48,899 nt of DNA from CALJUZ01 sp003387805 (GTDB lineage Bacteria > Bacillota > Limnochordia > Limnochordales > ZCTH02-B6): contig CALJUZ010000006.1 of assembly GCA_937975235.1 (NCBI GenBank), positions 1 to 48,899 on the forward strand. Direction: 5' to 3'. The translations under genes and the position numbers were made by a program. Below, piece by piece: positions 1 through 8,535 of the stretch. Numbering within the stretch: the stretch's first letter is position 1; each line of letters begins with the position of its first letter. The notes under the pieces are model-generated. The model did no database searches. It saw nothing but the letters and a program-made list of their open reading frames with translations, and was not told the DNA's origin.

Positions 1-155
1 ACGTCTTCCAGATGGCCGGCATGCGGGAGAGCGCCCGCAACGCCTTGCGCCGGCCGCTGGAGTTCGCTCTGTATCTGTCCGGCTTCGCGGCCGAGCCGCT
101 GCCGGCCGCATTGCCTCCCCCGGCGGTCGGCGGGGCGGCCACCGGCACTCCGTGA
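1..155 (+). CDS. C-terminal end of an unidentified protein (partial)
   Basis: An open frame enters from the left edge and ends at TGA 153-155. About 50 residues are visible: a charged segment (MRESARNALRRPLEFALYL) followed by a Pro/Ala/Gly-rich tail. I do not recognise the family, and the N-terminal part lies outside the window. It converges on the minus-strand gene that ends at 170, with only 14 bases between the stops and no obvious terminator hairpin. The frame could be fortuitous, because GC-rich DNA holds many open frames. Confidence 0.35.
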   Translation, partial: VFQMAGMRESARNALRRPLEFALYLSGFAAEPLPAALPPPAVGGAATGTP

Positions 156-169
156 CGGCGGCTCCTCCG

Positions 170-1369
170 TCAGCCGCGCGCGTCCGCGTCCCAGCCCCAC
201 AAGCGGCCGATGGCGTCGGCCATGCGGCGGGCGGCGCCGGGCGGTCCCATGCGCTCCCGGCCCGCGGCCGCCATGCGCTCCCGGCGCGCGGGATCCGACA
301 AAATGGCCCGCACTTCGGCGGCCACCGCCTCGGGCGAAGGCGGCGCCACGACCAGGGCGTCGCCCAGCAGCAGCCGCTGGGCCCGCAAGAAGCGGGGCCC
401 GAACTGCACCCCCGGTCCGGGGAACGCGACCACGGGCTTGCCCAGGCCCGCCGCCTGCTCGTTGGCGGTGCCGGCCAGGCCCACCACCACGTCCGCGGCC
501 TGGAGCACGTCGCCGAACACGCCTTCCAGTACCCACAGCAAGGCGCGGCCTTTCCTGAAGGCCGCGTCCCCGCCGGGAACGGATTCAACGGCCGGGCCCG
601 CGTTTTCCCGCTCCGCCGGCTCCCAGCCCCGCTCCCGCAGCACGGCCGCGGCCCGGCCCATGTCGAGTCCCGGAGCCAGGGGCACCAGGCCCACCGCGGC
701 GCCCGATGCCGCCACCCGCTCCAGCACGGCCGCCAGGCTGCCCAGATTGACGTACGCGTCCTCCCGGCTGCCGGGCAGCAGCGCCACCACGGGACCGGCC
801 GTGCGCGGCAGCGTCAGGGCGCCGGTGACGGCCATCGCGTCCATCATCAGGTTGCCGGCCCAGCTGGCCTTCACCCCCGCCCGCCGCAAGGCCGCCGCGG
901 TCCGCTCGTCCCGGGCGAAAACGTGGTCCGCCCGCCGCCGCATCCACCACGTTTCGATGCGGGAGTGGCCGTGGATGTACTCGGACTTGGCCGTGGCCAC
1001 CAGAACGAGCGGCTTGCCCGGCAGACTGCGGCCGGCGGCCCAGCCGGCGAACACGTCGCCCACGGCGATGATCTGGTCCACGTGGTCCCGCCGGGAGGCG
1101 ACAAACCGCAGCTGCCGCCGGAACTGGCCCAGCAGGCCCGCGCGCAGATCCCGCACCACGGTGCGGATCTGCGGCCGCACCATGCCGCCCGAAGGCACCC
1201 GCACCCTCGGGCCCGGCACCGCGATGCCGGCGGCCCGCAGGCGGGCGCCTTCGCCCACCAGCGGAATCGCCTCGATGCGAAACCACGGCCAGCGCTCGCG
1301 GACGGCGTCCACGAGGCAGACCGCCAGTTGATCCTCGCCGTGGCCGTTGGTGACGACGAGAATTCTCAC
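170..1369 (-). CDS. LpxB-related glycosyltransferase (GT19-like paralogue 3)
   Basis: 399 residues, GTG start. It looks like the lipid-A-disaccharide synthase-related family known from cyanobacteria and other diderms. The N-terminal Rossmann start is MRILVVTNGHGED. A central LLPGSRE matches the donor-binding PGSR loop of LpxB. The C-terminal VGLAGTANEQAAGLGKP matches the LpxB G-T-A-T-L-E-A region in altered form. It is probably cytoplasmic or membrane-peripheral and transfers a sugar onto an envelope lipid; substrate unknown. The start overlaps the upstream stop in a GTGA quadruplet (1366-1369), which implies translational coupling. It is the last gene of the lpx run and the third LpxB-family member in tandem. 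Confidence 0.75.
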   Translation of the reverse strand: MRILVVTNGHGEDQLAVCLVDAVRERWPWFRIEAIPLVGEGARLRAAGIAVPGPRVRVPSGGMVRPQIRTVVRDLRAGLLGQFRRQLRFVASRRDHVDQIIAVGDVFAGWAAGRSLPGKPLVLVATAKSEYIHGHSRIETWWMRRRADHVFARDERTAAALRRAGVKASWAGNLMMDAMAVTGALTLPRTAGPVVALLPGSREDAYVNLGSLAAVLERVAASGAAVGLVPLAPGLDMGRAAAVLRERGWEPAERENAGPAVESVPGGDAAFRKGRALLWVLEGVFGDVLQAADVVVGLAGTANEQAAGLGKPVVAFPGPGVQFGPRFLRAQRLLLGDALVVAPPSPEAVAAEVRAILSDPARRERMAAAGRERMGPPGAARRMADAIGRLWGWDADARG

Positions 1370-2655
1370 GGTCCGTCACCGGCCCCGTCCGCGCCGGCTT
1401 TCGGGACACCGGACTTCGCGCCGCCGGCCGCCTCGGCCGCGGCCAAAAGCCGCTCCGCCACCCGGCCCGCGGCCCCGCCCGGGCCCATGACGTCCCGCAG
1501 CCGCCGGCTCATGGCCGCGCGGCGCTTCGCGTCGCCCAACAGCTGCACCGCCTCCAGCGCCACGTCCTCCGGCCGCAGCACGCCCCGCACCTCGGGCACC
1601 ACCGCCTCGTTGGCCTTCCGGTTGGGCCAGGCCACAAAGGGCATGGCCGCGGCCCGCTTGTACACCAGGTTCCGCTTCAGGCGCTTGCCCACCAGCGGCA
1701 GGCGCTCCGCGTACTGGGCCGCGCCCGGCAGCGGAATTTTCTCCACCAGATTCATGGGCAAGACGACCACCATGGGCAAGCCGGCGGCGGCCATTTCGGC
1801 CGTGTTGCTGCCGGGCACCGTCAGCGCCATGTCCGCGGCGCCCATGACGTCGTAAGGCCGGCCTTGCACCGCGACGGCCGTCAGTCCCCGCTGCGTCGTC
1901 ACCCGCCAGCGGCCGCCCGCGGCCTCCACCGTCACCGAGGTGCCTTCCAGCGCGTCCTCGTCGGATCCGCGCAAAAGGTCGGGCGTTCCGTACGCGGACA
2001 GGCTGATGACGCACTGCGCGTCCGGGTGGTCCGCCCGCAAAAGCTCCATAGCCCGCAGGAAAAACCGGATGGTCAGGCGGATCTCGTAGGGCCGGCTGCC
2101 GGGAAACAGGGCCACGATGGGCTTTTCCGGGTCCAGACCCCATTCGGCCGCCAGCCGGCGCCGCCCGGCGCCGCCCCGCACCGCGTCCACCATCAAATCC
2201 CCGACCACGGCGATGCGCTGGTCCGCTTCGCCGCGCCGCAGCACGCTGCGCCGGGCCCGCTCGTCGGGCACCAGCACTTCCGCGAACCGCCGGCTCCAGC
2301 GGCTGCCCCTCTCAAGATATGCCAGCGCGGGCACCCGCAGCCGCCGCGCCAGCGCCGCCGCATGCACCAGGTCGCCGCCCAGATACAGCAGGGCGGCCCG
2401 GGACGGCCGCCGGCCGCCGGCCCACGCAAAGCGCCGCAGTCCCAAAGCGACGCGCCAGTAGTCCCCGGGCCCGAAGGCCCGGTCCGCCTCGGGCATGGCC
2501 CGCACCACGTCCGCCTCGGCGCCCGTCGCGAACGCGCACGGCACGAGAAACACCGTGGTCACCGCGCCCGGCGCCCGCTCTTTGACGGCCCGCAGCGTCG
2601 GCGCGAGCCACGTGGACACCTCGCCGGGGCTGTTGGCGGTGAAAATGAGTTCCAT
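1366..2655 (-). CDS. LpxB-related glycosyltransferase (GT19-like paralogue 2)
   Basis: 429 residues from the ATG at 2653-2655. That start overlaps the lpxB stop by one base (TGATG), so the longer upstream open frame is not used. The N-terminus MELIFTANSPGEVSTW parallels LpxB (LLFSAGEASGDMHA), and ALFPGSRPYEI carries the PGSR loop. The segment TVPGSNTAEMAAAGLPMVV matches the LpxB sugar-nucleotide site (GTATLEAALLGLP). It is distinctly longer than LpxB and only distantly related to it. A role in condensing or modifying a second acyl-sugar is inferred from operon position; the acceptor is unknown. It is coupled on both sides to other LpxB-family genes. Confidence 0.75.
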   Translation of the reverse strand: MELIFTANSPGEVSTWLAPTLRAVKERAPGAVTTVFLVPCAFATGAEADVVRAMPEADRAFGPGDYWRVALGLRRFAWAGGRRPSRAALLYLGGDLVHAAALARRLRVPALAYLERGSRWSRRFAEVLVPDERARRSVLRRGEADQRIAVVGDLMVDAVRGGAGRRRLAAEWGLDPEKPIVALFPGSRPYEIRLTIRFFLRAMELLRADHPDAQCVISLSAYGTPDLLRGSDEDALEGTSVTVEAAGGRWRVTTQRGLTAVAVQGRPYDVMGAADMALTVPGSNTAEMAAAGLPMVVVLPMNLVEKIPLPGAAQYAERLPLVGKRLKRNLVYKRAAAMPFVAWPNRKANEAVVPEVRGVLRPEDVALEAVQLLGDAKRRAAMSRRLRDVMGPGGAAGRVAERLLAAAEAAGGAKSGVPKAGADGAGDGP

Positions 2656-3803
2656 CACTGCTCCTGCGGGGCCCGGGCCCGCGCCTTCGCCAAGATAATA
2701 TCGGCGGCCTTGCCCGCGGCGTCGCCGTCGCCCAGGGCCTCCCGCACCCGGGACAGCCGGGCCCGCAGCTCCTCCCGCCGCTGCGGCTCCAGCATGGGCA
2801 GCACGGCCCGGGCCAGCTTTTCGCCGGTGACGTCGGCCTGCACCAGTTCCGGCACGATCTCCCGGCCGGCGATGATGTTGGGCAGCGCAAAGTGGGAGAT
2901 CTTGATCAGCCGGCGGGCCAGCGCGTACGTCGCGCCCGAAACCCGGTAGCACGCGACGTGGGGCAGCCCCAGCAGCGCGGCCTCCAGCGTCGCGGTGCCC
3001 ATGCTGATCATCGCGGCGTCGGCCGCGTGCATGACGTCGTACGTGCGCCCCTCCAGCACGGCCAGCGGCGGCGCGTCCTGGGGCAGAAATCGCTTGACCG
3101 TCTGCGCGCTGAGGGTGTGCGCCACCGGCAGCGCGAACCGGGCGTCGGGCCGCTCCCGGAAAATCACGGCCGCGGCCTCCAGCATGGGCGGCAGCAGCTG
3201 CTTCAGCTCCTGCTCCCGGCTGCCGGGCAAAAGGGCAATCAGCGGCCGATCGGGCCCCACGCCCAGCTCCCGGCGCACGTCCTCAGCCGGCGCGGACGGC
3301 TTCACCCGGTCCACCAGGGGGTGTCCGACGAACACCACCTCCGCGCCGGCCTCCCGGTACGCCTCCACCTCCACGGGCAGCGCCGCGCACACGGTCACGC
3401 CCAGCCGCGCCAGCTTCTCCGCCCGTCCCCGCCCCCACGCCCACGCGGACGGCGGCAGGTAGTACACCACGGGCAAGCCTTTGCGGCGGGCCAGCTCGGC
3501 CAGCTTCATGTTGAAGCCCGAAAAGTCGATGCAAACCACCGCGTCGGGCGGCCGGCGGTCCATGGCGTCGCCCAGGCGTCCCAGCACCCGCCGCATGACC
3601 TGCACGCTCTTCAGCGCCTCCACGAAGCCGACGGTGCTCATGCTGGTCGGGTTGAACAAAAGCTCAACGCCCGCCTGCTGCATGAGGGGCCCGCCCATGC
3701 CGTACATCTCCAGCTCGCCGACGCGCGCTTTCAGCGCGGCGATGAGGTCCGCCGCGTGCATGTCGCCCGACGCTTCCCCCGCGGAAAACAAAAGCCGCGT
3801 CAT
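2655..3803 (-). CDS. lpxB: Lipid-A-disaccharide synthase
   Basis: 382 residues, typical LpxB length. It transfers 2,3-diacylglucosamine from the UDP form to lipid X, giving the disaccharide-1-phosphate of lipid A at the inner face of the cytoplasmic membrane. Visible family motifs are the N-terminal LLFSAGEASGDMHAADL, YYLPPSAWAWGRGR, the hydrophobic patch around FIGHPL (here FVGHPLVD), LLPGSREQE and SMGTATLEAALLGLP. The ATG at 3803 overlaps the stop of lpxI by four bases. It follows lpxI, which makes its acceptor, and precedes two LpxB-like paralogues. Confidence 0.95.
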   Translation of the reverse strand: MTRLLFSAGEASGDMHAADLIAALKARVGELEMYGMGGPLMQQAGVELLFNPTSMSTVGFVEALKSVQVMRRVLGRLGDAMDRRPPDAVVCIDFSGFNMKLAELARRKGLPVVYYLPPSAWAWGRGRAEKLARLGVTVCAALPVEVEAYREAGAEVVFVGHPLVDRVKPSAPAEDVRRELGVGPDRPLIALLPGSREQELKQLLPPMLEAAAVIFRERPDARFALPVAHTLSAQTVKRFLPQDAPPLAVLEGRTYDVMHAADAAMISMGTATLEAALLGLPHVACYRVSGATYALARRLIKISHFALPNIIAGREIVPELVQADVTGEKLARAVLPMLEPQRREELRARLSRVREALGDGDAAGKAADIILAKARARAPQEQ

Positions 3804-4615
3804 GCGTTCCCGCTTCTTTCCACGGCGATGAAGGCCATGCCCAGCTCCCGCGCCCGCGCCGCCATGCCCTCCGGGTCCACCAACAGCACCCGGCCCGCCT
3901 CCACGGCCAGCACGCCCGCGCCCGCCTCGGCCATGGCGTCCACGGTGTCGTGGCCCACCGCGGGCAGCTCCAGGTCCGCCGGGCGCCGGCCCTTCACTTT
4001 GACCACCACCGCGCCCGGCCCGCCCAGGCGGCCGCCGCGGCGGATGGTTTCATCGGTGCCTTCCGCGGCCTCCAGGGCCAGCACGACGCCTTCTTTCACC
4101 ACCACGGTCTGGCCCGCGTCGACGCGGTCAGCCAGCAGCGAAGCGATCTCCAGCCCGTAGTCCACGTCGGCCCGCTCCCGCTCGGTGAGCTCCCGGCCCG
4201 CGGCCCAGCCCGGCCGCGCCACGTAGTCTCCCAGCAGCTCCAGCTGCGACCGCACCGTCAGGCCCCGCCCGGCCATATCCTGCACGAAGGCTTCGATGAC
4301 GGCGTGGTCGCCCCGGCGGGCCACCCGGGCCAGCACCCGTTGCGCGGCCTCGTCAAACCCGCCGTTGGCCACGGCGGCTTTGGGCAGCTTGCCCAGAAGG
4401 TACACGTCCCGCACGCCCCGGGCCGTCAGCGCGGCCAGCACGCGCCCGTACTGGCCCAGCGGAATTTCTTCGTACGAGGCCGCCTCGGCGGCCAGCTCCG
4501 GCCGCGGCCCGCCGGCCACCGACACGACGGCGGCCTTCCAGCCCTTGTGCGCGGCGGCCCGCAGGGCCAGCGCCGGCAGCCGGCCCGCGCCGGCCACGAT
4601 GCCCACCGTTTTCAC
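3800..4615 (-). CDS. lpxI: UDP-2,3-diacylglucosamine pyrophosphatase, LpxI type
   Basis: 271 residues. LpxI hydrolyses UDP-2,3-diacylglucosamine to lipid X and UMP and replaces LpxH in many non-proteobacterial diderms. The N-terminus KTVGIVAGAGRLPALA and the DUF1009 features (LLGKLPKA, TVRSQLELLGDYV, VDAGQTVVVKEGVVLA, near-C-terminal DTVDAMAEAGAGVLAVEAG) fit the family. I chose the GTG at 4613-4615 because it forms a GTGA overlap with the lpxA stop and has a GGGGGA about 7 bases upstream. A TTG at 4621 is possible but would sit on the ribosome-binding site. Confidence 0.93.
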   Translation of the reverse strand: MKTVGIVAGAGRLPALALRAAAHKGWKAAVVSVAGGPRPELAAEAASYEEIPLGQYGRVLAALTARGVRDVYLLGKLPKAAVANGGFDEAAQRVLARVARRGDHAVIEAFVQDMAGRGLTVRSQLELLGDYVARPGWAAGRELTERERADVDYGLEIASLLADRVDAGQTVVVKEGVVLALEAAEGTDETIRRGGRLGGPGAVVVKVKGRRPADLELPAVGHDTVDAMAEAGAGVLAVEAGRVLLVDPEGMAARARELGMAFIAVERSGNA

Positions 4616-5403
4616 CGGCAAATCCCCCGTTCGGACTCGGCCACGAACTTAAGCAAGTGGTCCCGCTCCGGCGACGGCGGCACCCGCTCCCTGATGGCCG
4701 CCAGCCGCTCGCTCATGCTGACGGTGGAGCGAAACAGCAGCCGGAAAGCCCGCTTCAGCTCGCCGCGCCGCTCCTCGCCGACGCCCCGGCGGGCCAGCCC
4801 CACCGTGTTGATGCCCCGGGCCTCGGCCGGGTTGCCGTCCACCAGCGTGTAGGGCGGCACGTCCCGGGTCACCTTGCACATGCCGCCCACCATGGCCAGC
4901 CGCCCGATGCGGACGAACTGATGCACCCCCGCCATGCCGCCCAGCACCGCCCAGTCCTCCACGGTGACCATGCCCGCCAGGGCGGCGCCCTGGGTCAAAA
5001 TCACCTCGTTGCCGACGATGCAGTCGTGGCCCACGTGGGACAGGGCCATGAAATAGTTGCCGTCGCCGATGCGGGTTTCGCCCCGGCCCGCCGCGGTGCC
5101 CCGGCTGATGGTGACGTACTCGCCGATGCGGTTGCCGTCGCCGATGACCAGCGTCGTCGGCTCGCCCGCGTACTTCAAATCCTGCGGCACCATGCCCAGG
5201 ACCGCGCCGGCGCCCACCTCGTTGTTTTTGCCCAGGCGCGTGCCCGCGTACACGACGACGTGGGGACCGAGCCGCGTGCCCGGGCCGATGGCCACGTCGC
5301 CTTCGACCACCGCGTACGGGCCGATGACGACGTCGTCGGCAATCCGCGCGCCCGAATCGACCACCGCCGTCGGGTGGATGCGAGGACCCCCGCCCATGGT
5401 CAC
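4612..5403 (-). CDS. lpxA: UDP-N-acetylglucosamine acyltransferase
   Basis: About 263 residues. LpxA adds the first 3-hydroxyacyl chain to UDP-GlcNAc from acyl-ACP in the cytoplasm, opening lipid A synthesis. The N-terminal two thirds is a left-handed beta-helix of hexapeptide repeats (RIHPTAVV, IADDVVIG, IGPGTRLG). SHVGHDCIVGN carries the catalytic His of the H-x-x-HDC motif. The C-terminal helical domain ends with ESERGICR. The GTG at 5401-5403 overlaps the fabZ stop (GTGA) and has GGAGG five bases upstream. The ATG at 5397, two codons in, is an equally reasonable start. Confidence 0.94.
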   Translation of the reverse strand: MTMGGGPRIHPTAVVDSGARIADDVVIGPYAVVEGDVAIGPGTRLGPHVVVYAGTRLGKNNEVGAGAVLGMVPQDLKYAGEPTTLVIGDGNRIGEYVTISRGTAAGRGETRIGDGNYFMALSHVGHDCIVGNEVILTQGAALAGMVTVEDWAVLGGMAGVHQFVRIGRLAMVGGMCKVTRDVPPYTLVDGNPAEARGINTVGLARRGVGEERRGELKRAFRLLFRSTVSMSERLAAIRERVPPSPERDHLLKFVAESERGICR

Positions 5404-5834
5404 GGCCGCCTCCACGCAAACATAAGCTCGGCCTCGGCCACGTGCTCGCCGTCCACGGCGGCCTGCGCGGCCACCTTGGCCAAGGCGCTGCGCACCTTGA
5501 GGGCCGTCACCTCGATGCGCAGCTGATCCCCCGGCACCACCGGCCGGCGGAAGCGCACCTTGTCCACGCCCGTCAGCAGGGGCACGCGCCCGTCGGCGGA
5601 GGCGTCGCCTCCTTCGGGAAGCAGCGCGACGCCGCCTACCTGCGCCATAGCCTCGATGATCAGGACGCCGGGAAAAATGGGATGCCCCGGATAGTGCCCC
5701 GTAAACACCGGCTCGTTGACGGTGACGTTCTTGACGCCCACCGCGCGCCGGCCGGGCTCCAGCTCCACGATGCGGTCCACCATCAGCATCGGGTAGCGGT
5801 GGGGCAAAAGTTTCATAATGTCGGCGGCTTCCAT
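5400..5834 (-). CDS. fabZ: 3-hydroxyacyl-ACP dehydratase FabZ
   Basis: 144 residues, hotdog fold. It dehydrates 3-hydroxyacyl-ACP in fatty acid elongation and competes with LpxA and LpxD for 3-hydroxyacyl-ACP. The motif LLPHRYPMLMVDR and the catalytic segment GHYPGHPIFPGVLIIEAMAQ show the active-site His and Glu. The ATG at 5834 has GGGAG eight bases upstream; an overlapping GTG at 5843 lacks room for a binding site. Pairing with lpxA is common in diderms, and fabZ also lies downstream of flhP in B. subtilis. Confidence 0.96.
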   Translation of the reverse strand: MEAADIMKLLPHRYPMLMVDRIVELEPGRRAVGVKNVTVNEPVFTGHYPGHPIFPGVLIIEAMAQVGGVALLPEGGDASADGRVPLLTGVDKVRFRRPVVPGDQLRIEVTALKVRSALAKVAAQAAVDGEHVAEAELMFAWRRP

Positions 5835-5839
5835 GGCTC

Positions 5840-6841
5840 TCACTCCCGCCGGCCGCTGCCGCCCAGGTGCATGCTGGACGAGTCGCCGATGTGCAGCCGG
5901 GAAAATTCGCCGCGCACGTCCGCGTCCTCGCCGACAATGGAATGGTCGAGCAGGACCGTGGACACGTGCGCGCCTTCGTTCAAAATGCTGTCGCGAATGA
6001 CGCTGTCGCGAATCGTCACGCCCGCGGCCACCGACACGTACGGCCCGATGACCGACCGCTCGATGACGGCCGTCGGATCGATAGCCACCGGCGACACCAC
6101 GATGCTGCCCTGAAGCTGCGGCGCCGCCGGCCGCTCCCGTTCCAGGAGCTCCCGGTTGGTCTCCAGCAAAATGTCGGGATTGCCGCAATCCCACCAATCT
6201 TCGACGGGGAAGGTGAACAACTCCTCCCCCCGCTCGATCATGCGCTGCAGGCCGTCGGTCAGCTGGTACTCGCCTTTCACCTTGATGTCTTCGGCGATGA
6301 TTTCGTCCAGGCACCGGAACAAGAGGGCGCTGTCCCGCACGTAGTAAATGCCGACGATGGCCAGATCGGTGGGCGGGTCCGCCGGCTTCTCCAGCAGCCG
6401 CTTCACCCGCTCCCCGTCCAGCTCCACGACGCCGAACTGGCTCGGATTGGGCACCCGGCGCACGCCGATAGCGCTCTTGCCCCGCGTCAGCGCCGCCTGC
6501 AGGTCGGCCTGGAAAATCGTGTCCCCCAGCACGATGAGCGCCGGCTCGCCGGCGCCGAACACGTCCTTCGCCATGTACACCGCGTGGCCCAGCCCTTTGC
6601 GCTCGGCCTGCTCCACCGCGGTCACTTTCAGCCGGGGGTACGATTTCTCCACGTACTCGACGATGCGCTCGCCCCACTGGCCGACGATGAGCACCACTTC
6701 GTCCACGCCCACCGGCGCCAGCCGGTCGAGAATGTGGCCCAGGATGGGTTTGCCGGCCACGTGCACCAGCGTCTTGGGCTGGGTATGGGTGAGGGGCCGC
6801 AGCCGCGTGCCGACGCCGGCCACGGGCAAAATCGCCTTCAA
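5840..6841 (-). CDS. Sugar-1-phosphate nucleotidyltransferase with left-handed beta-helix tail
   Basis: 333 residues, TTG start in a TTGA overlap with the lpxC stop and preceded by GGAGGAGG. The N-terminal nucleotidyltransferase domain begins MKAILPVAGVGTRLRPLT, with the G-x-G-T-R-L nucleotide loop and KTLVHVAGKPI. IVLGDTIF is the metal-binding segment, and EDWWDCGNPDILL resembles glucose-1-phosphate thymidylyltransferases. Residues from about 245 form hexapeptide-like repeats (VAIDPTAVIERSVIGPYVSV). It makes an NDP-sugar; the exact base and sugar cannot be told. Its place between lpxC and fabZ suggests the product feeds an envelope glycolipid or polysaccharide. Confidence 0.85.
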   Translation of the reverse strand: MKAILPVAGVGTRLRPLTHTQPKTLVHVAGKPILGHILDRLAPVGVDEVVLIVGQWGERIVEYVEKSYPRLKVTAVEQAERKGLGHAVYMAKDVFGAGEPALIVLGDTIFQADLQAALTRGKSAIGVRRVPNPSQFGVVELDGERVKRLLEKPADPPTDLAIVGIYYVRDSALLFRCLDEIIAEDIKVKGEYQLTDGLQRMIERGEELFTFPVEDWWDCGNPDILLETNRELLERERPAAPQLQGSIVVSPVAIDPTAVIERSVIGPYVSVAAGVTIRDSVIRDSILNEGAHVSTVLLDHSIVGEDADVRGEFSRLHIGDSSSMHLGGSGRRE

Positions 6842-7692
6842 TTCGCGTCCTCCTCCATGAACTGTTGCTGAATTTTTTTCGCCAGCTCCACATGCAAAGC
6901 ATGTCCCGACCGGACGGCCATGACGTGGACGCCCGCCAGGGGGCCGGCCAGCGCCAGATCGCCCACAATGTCCAGCACTTTGTGCCGGGCCACTTCGTCG
7001 GGCATGCGCATGGGCGAAACGAAACCGGTCTCGTCGACGACGACGGCCGCGTCTTTGGTGATGCCCAGGCCCAGCCCGCGGCGCCGCAGCGCCTCCACCT
7101 CGTGCAGCCAGCCGACGGTGCGGGCCGGCGCGATCTCTGTTTCAAACACGTCCGGGTCCACGGGAAAGTCGGCGAACTGGGTGCCCAGCGCGGGATGGTC
7201 CGACACGAACGTATAGGTGACGCGGAACTCGTCCGCGGGCAGCGCGACGATGTAGGCGTCCCCGGCCGCCGCCCAGGCGGGCGCCCGCAGCGGGCGGGCC
7301 CGGCGGGGCGCGTCCAGGAGCTCCGTGCCGGCGCGGCGGATGAGCCGGACGAATGCCGCCGCGGCGCCGTCGGCAAAGGGCGGCTCCTCGCCGTCCAGCT
7401 GCACCACCGCGTTGTCGATGCGCAGCGCGCGCAGCGCGGCCATGACGTGCTCCACCGTACGCACGGCGGCCGCGCCGCGGCCGATGGACGTGGCCCGGGT
7501 CGTGTCCACGACGAATTCGGCGGACGCCGGCACCTCGGGGGCCCCGGGAAGATCGGCGCGCCGCCAGACGATGCCCGTGTCCGCCGGCGCGGGCAAAAGC
7601 GTCATCCGGCACGGCCGCCCGCCGTGGAGGCCCACGCCGTCCATGCTCACCGCCGCGCCGATGGTCGTCTGCCGCTCCCCTTGCTCCGCCAC
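6838..7692 (-). CDS. lpxC: UDP-3-O-acyl-N-acetylglucosamine deacetylase
   Basis: 284 residues, GTG start with AAAGGGGCGGG upstream. This zinc amidase is the committed step of lipid A synthesis. Visible residues are GVGLHGG near the N-terminus, TVEHVMAAL (catalytic Glu81 and zinc ligand His82), FVSDHPALGTQ, ARHKVLDIVGDL (ligands His237 and Asp241) and SGHALH (catalytic His264). It is slightly shorter than the E. coli enzyme. About 100 bases separate it from the upstream ABC ATPase gene. Confidence 0.96.
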   Translation of the reverse strand: MAEQGERQTTIGAAVSMDGVGLHGGRPCRMTLLPAPADTGIVWRRADLPGAPEVPASAEFVVDTTRATSIGRGAAAVRTVEHVMAALRALRIDNAVVQLDGEEPPFADGAAAAFVRLIRRAGTELLDAPRRARPLRAPAWAAAGDAYIVALPADEFRVTYTFVSDHPALGTQFADFPVDPDVFETEIAPARTVGWLHEVEALRRRGLGLGITKDAAVVVDETGFVSPMRMPDEVARHKVLDIVGDLALAGPLAGVHVMAVRSGHALHVELAKKIQQQFMEEDAN

Positions 7693-7791
7693 GAAGCCCG
7701 CCCCTTTCCGGAGGACTGTTTCGCCTTCGGCGCGGCTTTCCCTGCGCCGGGCCGCGGCCCGGGCGGGGCGCGGGCGCGCCGCCGAGGCCGC

Positions 7792-8520
7792 CTAATGGAC
7801 CAGCAGCTGCGCGTACCGGCGGCCGACGGCGGAGCGGGGCGCGGCGAACACGTCCCGGGGCCTCCCTTCTTCCACGATGCGGCCCGCGTCCATGAGGACC
7901 AGGCGGTCCGCTGCCCGCAGCGCGAAGCGCAGCTCGTGGGTGACGACCAGCATCGCGATGCGGCGCTCCCGGGCCAGCTCCTCCATGACGTCCAGCACCT
8001 CGCCCACCAGAATGGGATCCAGCGCCGCGGTGGGCTCGTCCCACAGCATCAGGCGCGGCTCTTGGGCCAGCGCCCGGGCGATGGCCACCCGCTGCTTCTG
8101 GCCGCCCGACAGCTGATCCGGGAACCGATCCGCCTCATCCTCCAGATGCACCCGGGTCAGGGCCAGCAGAGCGCGCTCCTCGGCCTCGCGCCGGGGCGTC
8201 CCGGCCATGACCAGCCCCAGGGCCACGTTGTCCAGCACGCTCAGCCGCCGGATCAGATGAAAATGCTGGAACACGAAGCCGATCTTCCGCCTCAGTTCCA
8301 GCAGCTCGTCCTCGTCCATGGCCAGGACCGAGCGGCCGTCGATCAAGACGTCGCCTCGGTCCGGCGTCGTCAGCCGGTTGATGCAGCGCAGCAAGGTGGA
8401 CTTGCCGCAGCCGCTGGGCCCCATGACCACCACCGTCTCGCCCGCGGCCACCCGCAAGCTGACGCCCGCCAGCGCCTGCCGCCGGCCGTACGTTTTGTGC
8501 ACGTCGATGACCCGGAGCAC
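7792..8520 (-). CDS. ABC transporter ATP-binding protein, polar-amino-acid (GlnQ) type
   Basis: 242 residues, GTG start with GGAGGG seven bases upstream. Walker A is GPSGCGKST at about 34-42, the Q-loop lies in FVFQHFHLI, the signature is LSGGQKQRVAIARAL, Walker B is LMLWDEPTAALDP and the switch His is in VVTHEL. Sequence style is that of GlnQ/MetN importers, not LptB, although it lies between lptA and lpxC where lptB could be expected. The gene begins 15 bases after the stop of a 566-residue membrane protein, which is its obvious partner. No substrate-binding protein is encoded nearby. Substrate unknown; an envelope-linked job is inferred from position only. Confidence 0.9.
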   Translation of the reverse strand: MLRVIDVHKTYGRRQALAGVSLRVAAGETVVVMGPSGCGKSTLLRCINRLTTPDRGDVLIDGRSVLAMDEDELLELRRKIGFVFQHFHLIRRLSVLDNVALGLVMAGTPRREAEERALLALTRVHLEDEADRFPDQLSGGQKQRVAIARALAQEPRLMLWDEPTAALDPILVGEVLDVMEELARERRIAMLVVTHELRFALRAADRLVLMDAGRIVEEGRPRDVFAAPRSAVGRRYAQLLVH

Positions 8521-8535
8521 GGCGGCGCCCTCCCG

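Noticed and set aside
152..1855. Long plus-strand open frame of 567 codons opposite the LpxB-like genes
   Set aside because: It is the mirror of minus-strand codon bias in GC-rich DNA; the product is low-complexity His/Arg/Gly/Pro with no family motif, while the opposite strand encodes clear LpxB-like proteins.
7792..8520. Assignment of the ABC ATPase as LptB
   Set aside because: Motif context (FVFQHFHLI, LSGGQKQRVAIARAL, WDEPTAALDP) is of the GlnQ/MetN type and lacks the LptB pattern (LSGGERRRVEIARAL, DEPFAGVDP).
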